DNA of 64,000 nucleotides from Kosakonia oryzendophytica (GTDB lineage Bacteria; Pseudomonadota; Gammaproteobacteria; Enterobacterales; Enterobacteriaceae). Positions 8,416-17,379 of the stretch are shown here, one piece after another. The DNA is taken from positions 64,001 through 128,000 of the forward strand of contig NZ_FMAY01000002.1 in the NCBI RefSeq assembly GCF_900094925.1, given 5' to 3'. Both the position numbers and the translations under genes were made by a program. Position 1 is the stretch's first letter. Each line of letters opens with the position of its first letter. The notes beneath the pieces are model-generated. The model saw only the letters and a program-made list of their open reading frames with translations. It was not told the origin of the DNA and did no database searches.

Positions 8416-10632
8416 ATGGTTAACCGGATAACCGTCCTGTTGTCCGCCGGGAGTGATTCGCTCTTATTCTGGATGTTAACAGGAGAGGAGAAACTCTCAG
8501 CGCCATTTCGTTTTCAGGTGGATCTGTTAAGTAAAGATTTCACCCTTGATCGGCAAAAATTGCTCGGTCAGAACATGACGGTGGTCATTCCGGGTCAATC
8601 AGGCGCTGAGCGTTACCTTTCTGGCAAAGTGACCGCTGTTGCCGTTCGTTCCGAAGAGTTGGACGGTACGCGCTACGCTGTTTATCAAACCACGCTGGAA
8701 CCGGATTTCTGGCCCATGATGCGCGACCGCAACTTTCGCATCTTCCAACAGCAGCGCGTACCGGACATCGCCAAAACGCTGTTTACAGAATACAACGTTA
8801 ACATCGAAGACAAGCTTACCCGCAGCTATCGGCAATGGGATTATTGCGTGCAATACGCAGAGAGCAGTTTCCATTTTCTGAGCCGTCTGCTGGAGCTTGA
8901 AGGTATCAGCTATTTTTTCCGTCACCATAAAGACGGTCACACGCTGGTGCTGATGGATGATTACTCTCAGGCGGAAGCGTTCCCTGGCTATGAGACCCTT
9001 CCCTGGCATGCGCAGGCGAGCGGCGGGGCGGTGAGCGAGGAGGGTATCAGCCAGTTACTGGCGCGGCATGTGGTCACGCCTGGCCTGTACAGCACGGACG
9101 ACTATGATTTTCGAAAACCGCACGCATGGATGCTACAAACGCTGCAAAACCCGGTCTCGCCAACACCAGGGCGCATTGACGTTTATGACTGGCCGGGGCG
9201 TTTCGTTGAACATGGCGATGGTGAATCGTATGCCCGTATTCGCCAGCAGTCATGGCAGGCGGAGCAGCAGCAAACCCAGGGAACGGCTACCGCAACCGGC
9301 ATTGCGCCGGGGCACACTTTTACGCTGATCAATGCGCCCCATTATGCCGACAACGCGAAATGGCTGGTGGTCGGCGCACATTACGCATTCGAAGAAAACC
9401 AGTATGCGTCTGGTGATACGGGTGAGGCAAAACACCGCATTGATTTTACTGTGATCCCCGCAGCGACGCCGTTTCGCCCGCCGGTGACGACCGATTGGCC
9501 TCGCACGTACGGGCCGCAGACCGCCCGTGTGGTAGGGCCGAAAGGAGAGTCCATCTGGACAGATAAATACGGGCGCGTAAAGGTGAAATTCCACTGGGAT
9601 CGCGAAAGTCAGGGGGATGAAAACAGCTCCTGCTGGGTGCGTGTCTCCAGTGCCTGGGCAGGTCAGGGTTACGGTGGCGTGCAGATCCCGCGTGTGGGCG
9701 ATGAAGTGGTGGTGGATTTTATCAACGGCGAGCCGGACAGGCCGATCATCATTGGCCGGGTCTATAATGAAGCCAGCATGCCGCCGTGGGAGTTGCCTGC
9801 TGCGGCAACGCAGATGGGCTTTATGAGCCGTTCGAAGGATGGCTCGCCGGATAATGCCAACGCCCTCCGTTTTGAGGATAAACCCGGTGAAGAGCAATTT
9901 TGGCTGCATGCCGAGCGCAACATGGATACCGAAGTCGAGAACGACGAAACCCATGATGTGGGCAGTAACCGGACGAAAACCGTCGGCAAAGACGAGACCA
10001 GCCATATCAAGCAAAACCGCACCCGCACCGTCGACGGCAATGAAACGGTCACGATTGGTCAGGATCGCAGTAAAACCATTAACGGCAATGAGACCACCAC
10101 GGTGCAGCAAAACCGCACCGAAAGCGTGAAGGGCAATGAAACCCTCAGCGTGGATCAAAACCGCGATGAAACCATTACCGGCAATCACACCACCACGGTG
10201 AAAAGCAATAACACCGGTACGGTCGAAGGCAATCAGACACTGACAGTGGTGCAGGATCGCAGTCGTACCGTTCAGGGCAATGAAACGGTCAGCGTTCAGC
10301 AGAACCGGACCGTGAATGTCACCGGCAACCAGACGCTTGATGTCACCGGCAACCGCAATGTGACGGTGCACAGCAGTGAAGTGCGCACGGTGACGCAAAA
10401 GCAGGATGTCAGCATTGGTGCCGGGCGCACGTTGAGCATTACCGGCGGCGATACACGTTTTACGCAAGGAAGCGTGGCGGATAGCGCCACGGATACGTTC
10501 CGCATCAATGTGGGGGAAAGCGGCATTCTGATCGGTAACGGCAGCGTGGAAATTACCGCAGGCGGATCGACCATCACCATTAATGCCGCCGGCGTTATGG
10601 TGAATGGCAAAAAAATTGAGCTTAACGCCTGA
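8416..10632 (+). CDS. vgrG: Type VI secretion tip protein VgrG
   Basis: A 738-residue spike protein of the type VI secretion system. The N-terminal gp27-like part (about residues 1-370) begins MVNRITVLLSAG and includes FRFQVDLLS and the region around SSFHFLSRLLELEGISYFFRH. The gp5-like OB-fold (about 375-460) carries the family hallmark KFHWDRESQGDENSSCWVRVSS and WAGQGYGG. From residue 518 a 16-residue repeat (TVxGNxT type) forms a long beta-helix needle, followed by a short C-terminal section ending GKKIELNA without a toxin domain. It is exported as a trimer at the tip of the tube. It heads an accessory island with rhs; no structural T6SS genes lie in the window. Confidence 0.96.
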   Translation: MVNRITVLLSAGSDSLLFWMLTGEEKLSAPFRFQVDLLSKDFTLDRQKLLGQNMTVVIPGQSGAERYLSGKVTAVAVRSEELDGTRYAVYQTTLEPDFWPMMRDRNFRIFQQQRVPDIAKTLFTEYNVNIEDKLTRSYRQWDYCVQYAESSFHFLSRLLELEGISYFFRHHKDGHTLVLMDDYSQAEAFPGYETLPWHAQASGGAVSEEGISQLLARHVVTPGLYSTDDYDFRKPHAWMLQTLQNPVSPTPGRIDVYDWPGRFVEHGDGESYARIRQQSWQAEQQQTQGTATATGIAPGHTFTLINAPHYADNAKWLVVGAHYAFEENQYASGDTGEAKHRIDFTVIPAATPFRPPVTTDWPRTYGPQTARVVGPKGESIWTDKYGRVKVKFHWDRESQGDENSSCWVRVSSAWAGQGYGGVQIPRVGDEVVVDFINGEPDRPIIIGRVYNEASMPPWELPAAATQMGFMSRSKDGSPDNANALRFEDKPGEEQFWLHAERNMDTEVENDETHDVGSNRTKTVGKDETSHIKQNRTRTVDGNETVTIGQDRSKTINGNETTTVQQNRTESVKGNETLSVDQNRDETITGNHTTTVKSNNTGTVEGNQTLTVVQDRSRTVQGNETVSVQQNRTVNVTGNQTLDVTGNRNVTVHSSEVRTVTQKQDVSIGAGRTLSITGGDTRFTQGSVADSATDTFRINVGESGILIGNGSVEITAGGSTITINAAGVMVNGKKIELNA
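9967..10398 (+). repeat. Nine 48-bp in-frame repeats in vgrG
   Basis: Nine consecutive units of exactly 48 bases encode 16-residue repeats such as NRTRTVDGNETVTIGQ, DRSKTINGNETTTVQQ and NRTESVKGNETLSVDQ. The first and last units are the most diverged. Each unit equals two octads of the gp5-like triple-stranded beta-helix. Confidence 0.92.
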
Positions 10633-10644
10633 CGGGGAATGTGA

Positions 10645-12198
10645 ATGAGCACCGCGAAAAACCCCACCGAAAAAGTGATGACCGACCTGGAGTTAAGCTG
10701 GCTGGATGCCAGTGAGCACTCAGCACAGACCCGCCTGTTTATCTGGCGGATCCCGGCGGGAGGAGAATCGCTGTTGGACGGTTTTATCGCGCTGCAACAG
10801 CACCCGGAAGGACGCACGCTGCCGGATCTGTTTCTTGGGCTGACAACGCCTTTTGAAACCGGCTTCGGTTACAGCGAGGCACTGGGCCGTGAATTTGTTG
10901 AACATTATGAGGCCACGCCAGATGCCGCAGAGTGGCAGGCGGAACCCTATCTACCGTGTTACTCCCCTGCACAGTTGCGCCAGTTGCTACAAGGGTTCGC
11001 CGACCGGTTTGCAGAAGATCTTCGCTACCTGGTGCTGGTGCTCAAACCTTCCGCCGTAAGCGACGACAGCGCATTAACACGCTGGCTTAACGGTTGGCTG
11101 GAACAGGGCGAACCCGCGCCGCGATTGCTGTTGATTGATACCGTTGAACAGCCGGTGTGGCAACCGCTGCTTGATGCACATCCCCATGAGGTTCAGCTGA
11201 TAGTCGATGACATTGATGGCATGAAGGTGATGCACCAGACCGCACAGCAACAGACCGATCCCGATGGCGATCGTTTGCTGTTTCGCCGCTATCTGGCGGA
11301 TGCGATGCTGCTGCTGGAAAAAGGCACTGCCGCGCAAGTGGCTGCGCGCGGCGACCTCGCGCTGGCGATTGCCCGGCAACGCGGCTGGGCCGATCAGCAG
11401 GCGATGATGCATAACCTGATAGCGGGCGGTTGGCTGAAGGGCAATGATCCTGCACAGGCGGTCGCGCACTACCGACAAGCACAGGATATCTCCGGTGAGA
11501 TTGCCGAGCCAACGCTGAAAGGACAGTTGCGCACACAGAGTACGTTTGGTGAAGCCGGTGCGTGGTTTGCAAAGAAAGAGTATCTCCAGGCGGCGAAACG
11601 TTACCGTCAGGCCGCGCTGGAGGCGCAGGCGATCCCTCACCCGGTTTTTGAAATGGAAGGCTGGCGCATGTCTGGCTTTTGCCTCTGGCTGGCCGGGCAT
11701 CGTCCAACGGCGATGGAGGAGTACGCCCGTGCGGTGAAGGCGGCGGAAAGCGTTCCTTTACCCGAACGCGGGCAAACCACGCTGCCGCTGGTGTTTCAGG
11801 ATTTACTGCGTATACATGACAAACGGCGTACCGAGGCCATTGAAGCCTGTGCCGCGCGCTGGCAACGCGAGAAACGCGATTTAATCCAACAGACGGAAGC
11901 GCGATTGCCCGCGCAGCCGGGTATTGAACAGGTGAAGCAGGCGGAAAGCCGTCTGCAATTACAGCTTGAAGCCATGTTTACCGTGATCCGCGAAGAGCGG
12001 GAGAATCTTATTCGCCGCGGAGATGAAAGTTTTCGACGCGTTATCCGGCTGGCGCGGGAGAAACTGCACCCGCACTGGAATGGTTTGCCGGATATCGCCC
12101 ACCCCTTTGATGCCCCACCCGGTGAGTGGCAAAGCCTGCCCGCATGGGGGGAAACCGACGTATTGTTATCTGAATCTGCAGGAAGCAACCCCTTATGA
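10645..12198 (+). CDS. Unrecognised T6SS-island protein with TPR-like helices
   Basis: A 517-residue soluble protein that I cannot assign to a named family. The N-terminal third (about 10-180) is alpha/beta with LSWLDASEHSAQTRLFIWRIP and LLLIDTVEQPVWQPLLDAHP. The middle (about 215-380) is helical with TPR-like periodicity, for example AVAHYRQAQDISGEIAEPTL and YLQAAKRYRQAALEAQ. Residues about 400-470 are charged and likely coiled coil. It starts 12 bases after vgrG and overlaps the next small gene by four bases (ATGA). By position it may be an adaptor or chaperone that loads the Rhs effector on VgrG, as DUF4123 or DUF1795 proteins do elsewhere; it resembles neither in the motifs I know. Confidence 0.75.
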   Translation: MSTAKNPTEKVMTDLELSWLDASEHSAQTRLFIWRIPAGGESLLDGFIALQQHPEGRTLPDLFLGLTTPFETGFGYSEALGREFVEHYEATPDAAEWQAEPYLPCYSPAQLRQLLQGFADRFAEDLRYLVLVLKPSAVSDDSALTRWLNGWLEQGEPAPRLLLIDTVEQPVWQPLLDAHPHEVQLIVDDIDGMKVMHQTAQQQTDPDGDRLLFRRYLADAMLLLEKGTAAQVAARGDLALAIARQRGWADQQAMMHNLIAGGWLKGNDPAQAVAHYRQAQDISGEIAEPTLKGQLRTQSTFGEAGAWFAKKEYLQAAKRYRQAALEAQAIPHPVFEMEGWRMSGFCLWLAGHRPTAMEEYARAVKAAESVPLPERGQTTLPLVFQDLLRIHDKRRTEAIEACAARWQREKRDLIQQTEARLPAQPGIEQVKQAESRLQLQLEAMFTVIREERENLIRRGDESFRRVIRLAREKLHPHWNGLPDIAHPFDAPPGEWQSLPAWGETDVLLSESAGSNPL

Positions 12199-12323
12199 AG
12201 ACCCGTATTATTATCATTGTTGTTGTGACGCTGCTCGCGCTGCTGTTTTTGAGTCTCTCCGATAGCGATCTCGCCACCGAGATCCGTACCTTCCTGCGCG
12301 CGCTATTGCGGGCTATGTTCTGA
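12195..12323 (+). CDS. 42-residue single-span membrane protein between T6SS genes
   Basis: The ATG overlaps the stop of the preceding gene as ATGA, and the frame runs 42 codons to a stop 10 bases before the Rhs start. The peptide starts with MKTRIIIIVVVTLLALLFLS, one strongly hydrophobic helix preceded by Lys and Arg, followed by a charged amphipathic tail (DSDLATEIRTFLRALLRAMF). The tight coupling on both sides argues that it is translated. Its role is unknown; a membrane anchor, a regulator of Rhs translation or a partner of the effector are possibilities. Confidence 0.65.
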   Translation: MKTRIIIIVVVTLLALLFLSLSDSDLATEIRTFLRALLRAMF

Positions 12324-12333
12324 GGCGCGACTG

Positions 12334-15300
12334 ATGCACTCCGGCGCTCACTTCGATCCGCAGCTTGGGCTGGATATTCACACCTACCCGTGGCCGCTAC
12401 CGACACCCCATATCGGCATCGTGTTTGATGTGTTTGATTATCTCCCGCTGATTGGCACCACGGTGCACGTCAACAGCATTAAGCGTGCCAGCGCCGGAAC
12501 GGGCGGGATTGCGGTGCATATTCCCGTGGGCGGAGCGTGGATCCCACCGCTGCGTGCACCGGGTGGTCCGCAAATCGAAGATGAGTTGTTTATGGGCAGT
12601 AAAACCGTCTCTGTGGACGGCGAGCCCTTCTCCCGCATCGGCATGCCGGTGCTGAGTTGTAATATTCTTGGCCTGATCCCGCCATTTCGCCTGAAACGCG
12701 CCACCAAGCCGAAGCCACTGTCACTGACGCTACCGCTGACCTTTAACCTGGCTATCCCCAACAATGTGATTGTGGGCGGGCCGCCGACCATCAACCTGAT
12801 GGCGCTGCTGATGCGCGCCGGGTTAAGCGGCCTGGGTAAGGGCTTCAAAAAGTTGAAGAAGACGCCGCAGTGGCGGTTGTTTATGCGCCGTTTTCGCAAG
12901 CTTCGGCAAAAGCTGTTCCGCAATATGGATCCTGGTTTCCTGAAGTGCCGGGTCCTTCGCGCCGAACCGGTCGATATTCGTGATGGCAGCGTCAGCCTTG
13001 AGCACCAGGATTTTCTGTTGCCGGGGCGTCTGCCGCTGGCGTGGAACCGCACTTACTCTTCGGCGGATCTTGATGTTGAAGGGGTGTGCGGCCACGGCTG
13101 GTCGACGCCAGCGGATATCCGCCTGGAGGTGATGGTGGATGAAGGCATTGCCATGCTGACGCAACCGGAAGGGATGACGCTGTTTGCCGGATTGCCGCAG
13201 GTCGACGGGTATGAGCAGGGCATTCCGGGTTTGCCGGACGGTAGCCGATTGTGGCGGGAAACGGTTAACGGCGAAGTGCTGTGGCAGGTGGCGCAGGAGA
13301 GTGGCCCGCAACTGCAATTTAGTGGCGAACAGGGGGTGTTGCCGATCCGCCAGCTTGCCGATCGTAACGGCAATGGCTGGCGTTTTGAGTGGAACGGTAG
13401 CGAACTGCTGCAAATTCGCGAGTTCACCCATCAGGGAATGACCGCGCGTGAAATCCTCGTCACCCAGGAGAATCACCGCCTGCTCGCCCTGCGTTTGCGT
13501 AATGCGCTGGATGGCGACATCACGCCGCTGACCCGCTACGAATATGACGAGGAAGGGCAATTGAGTGCGGAGATCGATGCCCTGTCGCATCCGCGCCGTT
13601 TTTATTATCAGCAGCATCACCTGGTCAGTCACGTTGACCGCAATGGGCAAGGGTTTCACTACCAGTACAACGACATCTGGCAAGTGGTGCATGCTTGGGG
13701 CGACGGCGGTGTCTGGGATTATCGGTTTGCGTATCACGGCCTGCTTAACGAAGTGGAGATCACGGATTCACTGGGGCATGTCTCGCGCATTACCTTTGAC
13801 GAAAACGGCTTGCCGGTGTCGGAAATCGATCCGCTGGGTGGCAACACCGTGTTCCGCTATGACGATTTTGGCCGCACGCTGGAGCTGATTGAGCCGGACG
13901 GCAGTAGCCATCGCTGGGAGTATGACGAACTGGGGCGCATGACAGCCGAATATATGGCGGACGGAAGCGTGATTCAGGTGACATATGATGCGTTTGGTGA
14001 GGTGTTGGCGCTGACCGATGAGAAGGGCGCTATCTGGCGTTCAGAGTATGATGCGCACGGGAATTTGATTGTCACGATTGACCCGACGGGCGTTGCTTCA
14101 CGTTATCACTATGATCGCTTTGGGCAGCTTGCTGAGGCTCATAAACCCGGTTTGCCGTCGTGCTGCTATCGCTACGATCGTTTCGGTTTTCTGGAATCGG
14201 TAAGCCCTGGTGGGGCAGGCACCACCCGTTTCCGCCACGCCGTGCGTGGCACATTGATCGAACGTATTGATGCTGGTGAGGGGAGCACCCGCTATCACTG
14301 GGATAGAAAAGACCGGCTGGTGGCGACAGTGAATCCGGCAGGTGGCGAAGTCCGTATCGCTTACGATCGGGAAGATAACCCGGTTCACTTTACCGATGAA
14401 CAGGGCAATGTAACCCGTTTCCGTTATAACGGCACCGGGATGCTGACCGCCTGCGAAACGCCCGATGGGACGACGCTCGGTTACCAGTATGACCCGGAAG
14501 ATCGGTTGTTGGCGGTGATTAATCAACGCGGTCAGCGCTGGCAATTGACCCGCGATGCCCTCGGGAGAGTGACGGCGGAAAGCGACTACTGGGGTCAGGT
14601 GACGCGTTACGGCTGGGACAGGGCCAGTCGCCTGATCAGCCGTGAAGATGCACTGGGGCGCAACGTGCGCTATGGCTATGACAAAGCCGGAAGGCTAAGC
14701 GAACGGCGCAGTGGTGACACGCTACAAGCGAAATATCACTATGATTTGTGCGGCCGGATGGTGCTATGTGAGAACCCCTGGCGCAGGCTGACATGGCGCT
14801 ATGACGATGCCGGGCGGCTGCTACTGGAAGAGCAGGACGGTTTCCAGTTGCGTTACAGCTACAATGATCGCGGGTTGCTGATCGCGCGCGATAGCGACAG
14901 CGGCCATCAGGTGCGTTATGGACTGGATGAGCATGATCGCCTTGCGCAGGTGCAGCTTAACGATGACGCGCCCATTATTTTCACCTACGACGACAGCGGG
15001 TACAGGATCAGCGAGCAGCTCTCCGACGCAGTGAGACGTAACTTCAGTTACGATCGACTTGGGCGGCTCACCTCGCAGCAGGTACTGCAAAACGATTTAC
15101 CGCTATTTGCCAGCGGTTTTGCCTATGACCGCACAGGTAACCTGACGTTGCGCGAAGAGAGTCAGTGGGGCAGTGATCGTTATACTTACGATCCGGCCGG
15201 TCGGTTGATGGCGCATTCCTCACCGGATGGCGTGCTGCGGCAGTTTGTGCAGGATGCAACCGGGAACCATTTGCAGACGCAGACACGCGATGTGAACGAC

Positions 15301-16422
15301 AGTGCGGGCGGCTGGTTCCGTGAAGGCATCCATCATGGCGTGCGCTATGTCTTTGACCGCGCAGGGGAATTGCGCCAGCGCCGCCATATGCAGGACGAGA
15401 GCGAAGAAAAAGAAGATTTTACCTGGGATGATCACCGCCAGCTCATTGCTGTGCGCAAAGGCGACAGCCTGGTGCGCTACGGTTATGACGGACTGGGGCG
15501 GCGGGTATTCAAACAGACCGCCACGGAAACGCACTGGTTCTACTGGCAGCGTGATGCGCTGGCAGGCGAGACCGTTGCCGCTACGCAAGAGCCGCTGGCG
15601 GCGTTAAGCATTTTCGATGCCGGTGGCAGGCTAAAACGGCAGAAAGCCCAGGCAACATTATTCAGCAGCATGCGTGAATATATCTACTATCCCGACAGCT
15701 TCCGGCCGCTGGCGCTGCTGACACAGGAAGGAGAGGCAAAACAGAGTTGGCACTATCACTGCGATCCGAACGGTGCGCCAGTGCGACTGACCTCGCCTGA
15801 CGGGGAAATCGTCTGGTCGGAGAATATCGGTGTCTGGGGGGAAAAAGGGCATGTGTATGTTAACCGCATCGATAATCCGTTGCGCTTCCAGGGGCACTAT
15901 TACGATGCGGAAACCGGGCTGCACTATAACCGCTATCGCTACTACGACCCGGCAATCGCCGCGTATATCAGCCAGGATCCGATAGGGCTGGCGGGCGGAT
16001 TAAATGTTTATCAATATGCTCCAAATCCTCTCACATGGATGGATCCTCTTGGTTTAGAGGTGGTGCGTGTTTATCACTACACAAGCAAAGAAGGATATAA
16101 TGCGATTATGGGTTCCGGTGTGATTAAATCCAGTGATCCTGGTGCCAGGGGACGCGGGTCGATTCAGGGTAAACCTAAAGGCGTTTATGTGACCAAATTG
16201 TCGCCAGAAGAATTAAATTCATCCGGGTTAAGAGGTAAAATGGGCCTGACGAAAGATAAAAGTACACATTATATTTCGTTTGAGATTGATAGCAGTAAGG
16301 TAAAAACAGTAGACCGACAGAATACGTATCTGCGACTCTATATCGAAGAAGATATACCGCTGAGAAATGCCAATAATAAGTTGCGCGATGATGTTGTTCA
16401 TGGCCTTTCTGGATGTAACTAA
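12334..16422 (+). CDS. rhs: Rhs polymorphic toxin with PAAR-like head and ADP-ribosyltransferase-like tip
   Basis: A 1362-residue type VI effector. Residues about 1-165 form a PAAR-like head (HFDPQLGLDIHTYPWPLPTPH; VGGPPTINLMALL) that caps the VgrG spike, followed by a basic linker to about 200. Residues about 210-1220 hold the RHS/YD-repeat shell that encloses the toxin (many Y-D-x-x-G-R motifs). The core ends with QDPIGLAGGLNVYQYAPNPL and the self-cleavage motif DPLGLE (1237-1242). The 120-residue tip begins VVRVYHYTSKEGYNAIMGSG and contains GVYVTKLSP, a pattern I recognise from the HYD1-type ADP-ribosyltransferase toxins. The tip is clearly more AT-rich than the core, as expected for exchanged toxin cassettes. 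The toxin class is moderately sure. Confidence 0.9.
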   Translation: MHSGAHFDPQLGLDIHTYPWPLPTPHIGIVFDVFDYLPLIGTTVHVNSIKRASAGTGGIAVHIPVGGAWIPPLRAPGGPQIEDELFMGSKTVSVDGEPFSRIGMPVLSCNILGLIPPFRLKRATKPKPLSLTLPLTFNLAIPNNVIVGGPPTINLMALLMRAGLSGLGKGFKKLKKTPQWRLFMRRFRKLRQKLFRNMDPGFLKCRVLRAEPVDIRDGSVSLEHQDFLLPGRLPLAWNRTYSSADLDVEGVCGHGWSTPADIRLEVMVDEGIAMLTQPEGMTLFAGLPQVDGYEQGIPGLPDGSRLWRETVNGEVLWQVAQESGPQLQFSGEQGVLPIRQLADRNGNGWRFEWNGSELLQIREFTHQGMTAREILVTQENHRLLALRLRNALDGDITPLTRYEYDEEGQLSAEIDALSHPRRFYYQQHHLVSHVDRNGQGFHYQYNDIWQVVHAWGDGGVWDYRFAYHGLLNEVEITDSLGHVSRITFDENGLPVSEIDPLGGNTVFRYDDFGRTLELIEPDGSSHRWEYDELGRMTAEYMADGSVIQVTYDAFGEVLALTDEKGAIWRSEYDAHGNLIVTIDPTGVASRYHYDRFGQLAEAHKPGLPSCCYRYDRFGFLESVSPGGAGTTRFRHAVRGTLIERIDAGEGSTRYHWDRKDRLVATVNPAGGEVRIAYDREDNPVHFTDEQGNVTRFRYNGTGMLTACETPDGTTLGYQYDPEDRLLAVINQRGQRWQLTRDALGRVTAESDYWGQVTRYGWDRASRLISREDALGRNVRYGYDKAGRLSERRSGDTLQAKYHYDLCGRMVLCENPWRRLTWRYDDAGRLLLEEQDGFQLRYSYNDRGLLIARDSDSGHQVRYGLDEHDRLAQVQLNDDAPIIFTYDDSGYRISEQLSDAVRRNFSYDRLGRLTSQQVLQNDLPLFASGFAYDRTGNLTLREESQWGSDRYTYDPAGRLMAHSSPDGVLRQFVQDATGNHLQTQTRDVNDSAGGWFREGIHHGVRYVFDRAGELRQRRHMQDESEEKEDFTWDDHRQLIAVRKGDSLVRYGYDGLGRRVFKQTATETHWFYWQRDALAGETVAATQEPLAALSIFDAGGRLKRQKAQATLFSSMREYIYYPDSFRPLALLTQEGEAKQSWHYHCDPNGAPVRLTSPDGEIVWSENIGVWGEKGHVYVNRIDNPLRFQGHYYDAETGLHYNRYRYYDPAIAAYISQDPIGLAGGLNVYQYAPNPLTWMDPLGLEVVRVYHYTSKEGYNAIMGSGVIKSSDPGARGRGSIQGKPKGVYVTKLSPEELNSSGLRGKMGLTKDKSTHYISFEIDSSKVKTVDRQNTYLRLYIEEDIPLRNANNKLRDDVVHGLSGCN

Positions 16423-16436
16423 TTTAGGAGCGATAT

Positions 16437-16859
16437 ATGGCTGAATGGACGGGTGTAATGTATGGGTTTTATACCAATAAACCGCTAGAGGACGTTTTTT
16501 CCTCGATGGCGGCGAAAGTAAAACCTGATGGTTATCAACATCAGCGCAACAGTGTGCGTGATGAAGAGTTTTTGCTGTTCTATAAAGATGAGGAAATGCT
16601 GAATTACCATCTGGAGAATGGTTATAATTTAGATATTGGCGGGGAAGGGTGTTTTTGCATTGAGGCGAAATCAGCCACGTTGAATGGCGCTGCGACCTTA
16701 TTTGAGTTTGAAAACGACTCGGATTTTGAGCCTTATGATATAAACCTACGCTTTAATCATATTTATTATTATGTGCTCATTTTACCTGACTTTATTGATA
16801 GTGCGGATTTTTGTCAGAAAATATATAATTTATTTGTTAATGTTCTGGAAGAAAATTGA
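16437..16859 (+). CDS. Candidate immunity protein for the Rhs toxin
   Basis: A 140-residue acidic protein (many Asp and Glu, for example DEEFLLFYKDEEMLNYHLE and FEFENDSDFEPYD) that starts 14 bases after the rhs stop with a TTTAGGAGCGAT-type ribosome site. Rhs toxins are nearly always followed by a cognate antitoxin-like immunity gene, and an acidic protein fits binding to a basic toxin. No family is recognised. It shares the low GC of the Rhs tip, suggesting that tip and immunity gene moved together. The immunity function is inferred only from position. Confidence 0.75.
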   Translation: MAEWTGVMYGFYTNKPLEDVFSSMAAKVKPDGYQHQRNSVRDEEFLLFYKDEEMLNYHLENGYNLDIGGEGCFCIEAKSATLNGAATLFEFENDSDFEPYDINLRFNHIYYYVLILPDFIDSADFCQKIYNLFVNVLEEN

Positions 16860-17379
16860 TAAATATTCGATATATATCGATAAAGACAATAACAGCCTTG
16901 TTGTTTATAAAATGAAAGGCCGGATATACTGATTTACGGCCTTAAAAAAACGTGTTATTCGATGATAATACAACGCGTTGCTGCCAGAAAACTCCCTTCT
17001 CAATTTATCTTAAGTTGTATTTTCCTATTTTTTATGCTCGCAAAATTTTGATTATTTGATGAAACCATGCTAAACATGGTTATTAAGAACATAGTGAACG
17101 GTGCATGTTATTTAAACTATTGTCTGATATTGATGTGGTGCTTGTCGCTGATAACCCTGAATGGTTACATAATGTATTCAACTACCAATTATGTCTTGCG
17201 TGAGGGCACAATGTGTCTGGCATAAATGTGGCCTCAGATTAAATTTAGGATAAGAGCAGAATTTGCCTTTTTATCGCGTCAAAGCAAATAAGAGTTCGCC
17301 CGATTTCATTCTCCTGGGGCGGTCGACAATATGGTTCGGAGTTTTTTCACTCCACCCTGTTATTAAGGAGCGCATTCCA
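16860..17379. other. AT-rich spacer with degenerate sequence
   Basis: About 520 bases of low GC with a palindromic CGATATATATCG at about 16868, an imperfect hairpin (AAGGCCG/CGGCCTT, 16916-16943), and a 32-codon frame at 17105-17203 without a clear ribosome site that reads MLFKLLSDIDVVLVADNPEW at its start. This could be the remnant of an earlier immunity or toxin cassette. Nothing here is a supported intact gene. Confidence 0.45.

Noticed and set aside
9967-10398. Possible CRISPR-like array from regular 48-base spacing
   Set aside because: The units are coding, vary at synonymous and non-synonymous positions, and encode VgrG beta-helix repeats with no spacers.
9250-10467. 405-codon minus-strand frame across vgrG
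   Set aside because: It is the shadow of the vgrG repeat region; the plus-strand frame has clear VgrG motifs.
12823-13737. 304-codon minus-strand frame inside rhs
   Set aside because: Opposite-strand shadow of the Rhs core; no start signal and no family pattern.
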